From NCBI GenBank assembly GCA_002314635.1, contig DCGQ01000005.1, positions 1 to 24,076 on the forward strand: 24,076 bases of DNA, written 5' to 3'. Positions 23,148 through 24,076 of the stretch are shown piece after piece (positions within the stretch are counted from its first letter, which is position 1; the number at the start of each line of letters is the position of its first letter). Origin of the DNA: Clostridiales bacterium UBA1774 (GTDB lineage Bacteria > Bacillota > Clostridia > Oscillospirales > Oscillospiraceae). The notes under the pieces are model-generated. The model was not told the DNA's origin. It was given only the letters and a program-made list of their open reading frames with translations, and ran no database searches. A program made the translations under genes and the position numbers.

Positions 23148-23339
23148 TCAGCGGCCGGTTTCTCCGGCGGTTTTGGGCTTAATAATGACGGTGTAGTGCT
23201 TTGTGGCACGTTTCAGAATTGCGTTTGCTGAGACCTCATCATTCATGTTCATGGCACCCCAGCTCGCCGGATCACGCTGAGAGCAGATGATGGTGCTGAG
23301 TTTGATCTCACATCGCTTTTCCATAATCGTCTTCTTCAT
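23148..23339 (-). CDS. Small hypothetical protein of the element
   Basis: A 63-residue basic protein of unknown function. It begins MKKTIMEKRCEIKLSTIICS and continues with DPASWGAMNMNDEVSANAILKRA and a C-terminal TVIIKPKTAGE. There is no signal peptide, membrane span or recognised motif. The start was placed at ATG 23339, with TGGAGAG close upstream; the frame remains open to 23381. It overlaps the end of the preceding acidic gene by 32 nt in another frame, a compact arrangement common in mobile elements. Its last codons run into the GC-rich repeat region. It may be a real small gene of the element, but the evidence is modest. Confidence 0.5.
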   Translation of the reverse strand: MKKTIMEKRCEIKLSTIICSQRDPASWGAMNMNDEVSANAILKRATKHYTVIIKPKTAGETGR

Positions 23340-23502
23340 CGTCTCTCCACGAAGAGATAAAATGTACATCACCAGAATCAAGGTCTAAGACCATATTATC
23401 AGCCATACGCATAAGTAAATCTCCATCAGAATCCATAGCCATATTATCGGAGATTGAGAATGCAAAATCACCTTCATCATAATCAAAGAAGTGTTTACTC
23501 AT
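23308..23502 (-). CDS. Small, very acidic hypothetical protein
   Basis: A 64-residue protein rich in Asp, Glu and Met, of unknown function. It contains an internal near-repeat, DNMAMDSDGDL (about 19-29) and DNMVLDLDSGDV (about 35-46), followed by FISSWRDDEEDDYG. The ribosome binding site AAGGAGG lies 8 nt before ATG 23502, which is strong support for translation. There is no signal peptide or membrane span. The acidic character and lack of Cys or His could suit a protein-binding or DNA-mimic role, but that is speculation. The gene overlaps the start of the next small gene. Confidence 0.65.
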   Translation of the reverse strand: MSKHFFDYDEGDFAFSISDNMAMDSDGDLLMRMADNMVLDLDSGDVHFISSWRDDEEDDYGKAM

Positions 23503-23548
23503 TTGTAGTCCTCCTTGTTTTTCCTGATTCTTTTACAGCTTTGAGCAT
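23495..23548 (-). CDS. Possible 17-residue leader peptide
   Basis: ATG 23548 opens a short basic reading frame (MLKAVKESGKTRRTTNE). Its stop codon overlaps the ATG of the acidic 64-residue gene, and GAGG lies just upstream. It could couple translation of that gene or be chance; it is too short to judge. Confidence 0.2.
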   Translation of the reverse strand: MLKAVKESGKTRRTTNE

Positions 23549-23569
23549 ATCCTTCCTCAAAGACTGACG

Positions 23570-24076
23570 TTATTTTTTATCTCTTAGGCACATTCCTCCA
23601 AAGCATTGTTCATTAAGGTAGCAAGTTTCACAGATAATAGCATCAATTAATTGTAACATCAATTCCTCGTCGGAAGGCAATTTGTACTTTTCTATTTTTT
23701 TGATGCCTTGTGGATTACGAAGTCCAAAGTCAATCTGCTTCCCATTTCCCGTCTTAATATAACGATACGGTTCTGCAAAGAATGACAAACAATCTCCAAC
23801 ACAATATCCTTCGATTCCATGCTTATCAATCCAGACATGGTCTTCTTTTCCATCAAAGCACATTCCATCAGGATACATGCCTGAAACATAGATACGTTTA
23901 AAGCATACAGCTTTCCCGGCAATACGCTCTATCTCTCCCATAAATTCTAATGGGGAATAATAGTAGCACATTGCAAAATCCCAGCGTACATTTCCCTTGT
24001 TTTCACAGGCCGTCATCTGCAGGTCGAGATATTCATCATAAGTTATTTTATCTCCACCTCCTACAATATAAATTAC
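23570..24076 (-). CDS. Cys-rich hypothetical protein (5' end uncertain or outside window)
   Basis: The frame is open from the right edge of the window, giving at least 168 codons. The product is unrecognised. It is rich in Cys (AMCYYYSPLEF, AVCFKR, GMCFDG, GYCVGDC) and ends with a compact Cys group, CETCYLNEQCFGGMC, a C-x2-C-x5-C-x4-C pattern that could bind a metal. No signal peptide or membrane span is visible. Conserved-looking sequence (ITYDEYLDLQ) lies before the first ATG (24016), which has no ribosome binding site, so 24016 is unlikely to be the true start. AGGAGG at 24057-24062 lies just before a position where one extra G would create an ATG. The gene may therefore start outside the window or have a damaged start. 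Confidence 0.6.
   Translation of the reverse strand, partial: VIYIVGGGDKITYDEYLDLQMTACENKGNVRWDFAMCYYYSPLEFMGEIERIAGKAVCFKRIYVSGMYPDGMCFDGKEDHVWIDKHGIEGYCVGDCLSFFAEPYRYIKTGNGKQIDFGLRNPQGIKKIEKYKLPSDEELMLQLIDAIICETCYLNEQCFGGMCLRDKK

Larger units (their letters stand above)
22804..24076. mobile_element. Left end of a putative integrated element in sigK
   Basis: From 22804 the sigK frame stops and the sequence becomes AT-richer in both genes and spacers than the GC-rich chromosome to the left. The first 340 bp hold no convincing gene but several inverted and direct repeats, followed by small unknown genes on the minus strand. The break inside a conserved codon stretch of a sporulation sigma gene, and the change of base composition, suggest integration. 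No recombinase, phage or conjugation gene lies in the visible 1.27 kb, so the element type is unknown, and the boundary could be a few bases to either side. Confidence 0.6.

Noticed and set aside
22883..23209. 108-codon open frame on the minus strand across the inverted and direct repeats
   Set aside because: It lacks a good ribosome binding site, is built from the repeat region with Ala/Thr/Ser-rich low-complexity sequence, and overlaps the end of the 63-residue gene. Some translation cannot be excluded, but it is not supported.

Overview
The window looks like the chromosome of a spore-forming, GC-rich gut Firmicute of the class Clostridia, most likely Oscillospiraceae/Ruminococcaceae. This rests on a full-length Spo0A, a SigK-type sporulation sigma factor, lipobox lipoproteins, strong AGGAGG-type ribosome binding sites and Clostridia-style versions of citrate synthase, aconitase and isocitrate dehydrogenase. 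No tRNA, rRNA or CRISPR array was seen.

Layout from left to right. 1-1414 (+): the end of asd, then dapA, two successive steps of lysine/diaminopimelate synthesis, separated by a perfect 11-bp hairpin with a T-run. 1469-2269 (-): spo0A, with a cluster of Spo0A-box-like sites about 300 bp upstream. 2686-8657 (-): an oligopeptide ABC transporter read as oppB-oppC-oppD-oppF-oppA, with one strong promoter before oppB and another before oppA. 8773-12380 (-): a Ca2+/Mn2+-type P-type ATPase overlapping galM, led by a yybP-ykoY (manganese) riboswitch. 12614-14818 (-): a membrane-anchored alpha/beta hydrolase. 14942-19987 (-): a tightly overlapping operon acn-icd-thymidylate synthase-like-DMT transporter, divergent from citZ (20190-21533, +). 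citZ, acn and icd together make 2-oxoglutarate from oxaloacetate and acetyl-CoA, and their two promoters have the same architecture. 21582-22031 (-): a small lipoprotein with an Ada-like Cys/His domain. 22177-22806 (+): sigK, cut off inside its last DNA-binding helix. 22807-24076: AT-richer DNA with inverted repeats and small genes of unknown function, which looks like the left end of an inserted element.

Two things stand out. First, the oppA product appears circularly permuted: the segment that normally forms the C-terminus of OppA-type proteins lies directly after the signal peptide and linker, and the protein ends exactly where that segment should begin. Second, sigK is interrupted at the codons for ...SRSYV, next to foreign-looking DNA. 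This is reminiscent of the skin elements that split sigK in other spore formers, but at a different, far C-terminal position. The window ends inside this element, so its recombinase and the rest of sigK cannot be seen.

Regulation that can be read from the sequence: a Mn2+ riboswitch whose 3' strand is shared with an intrinsic terminator, six promoters with 17-bp spacing, a palindrome in the oppB leader, and several intrinsic terminators between convergent or tandem units.
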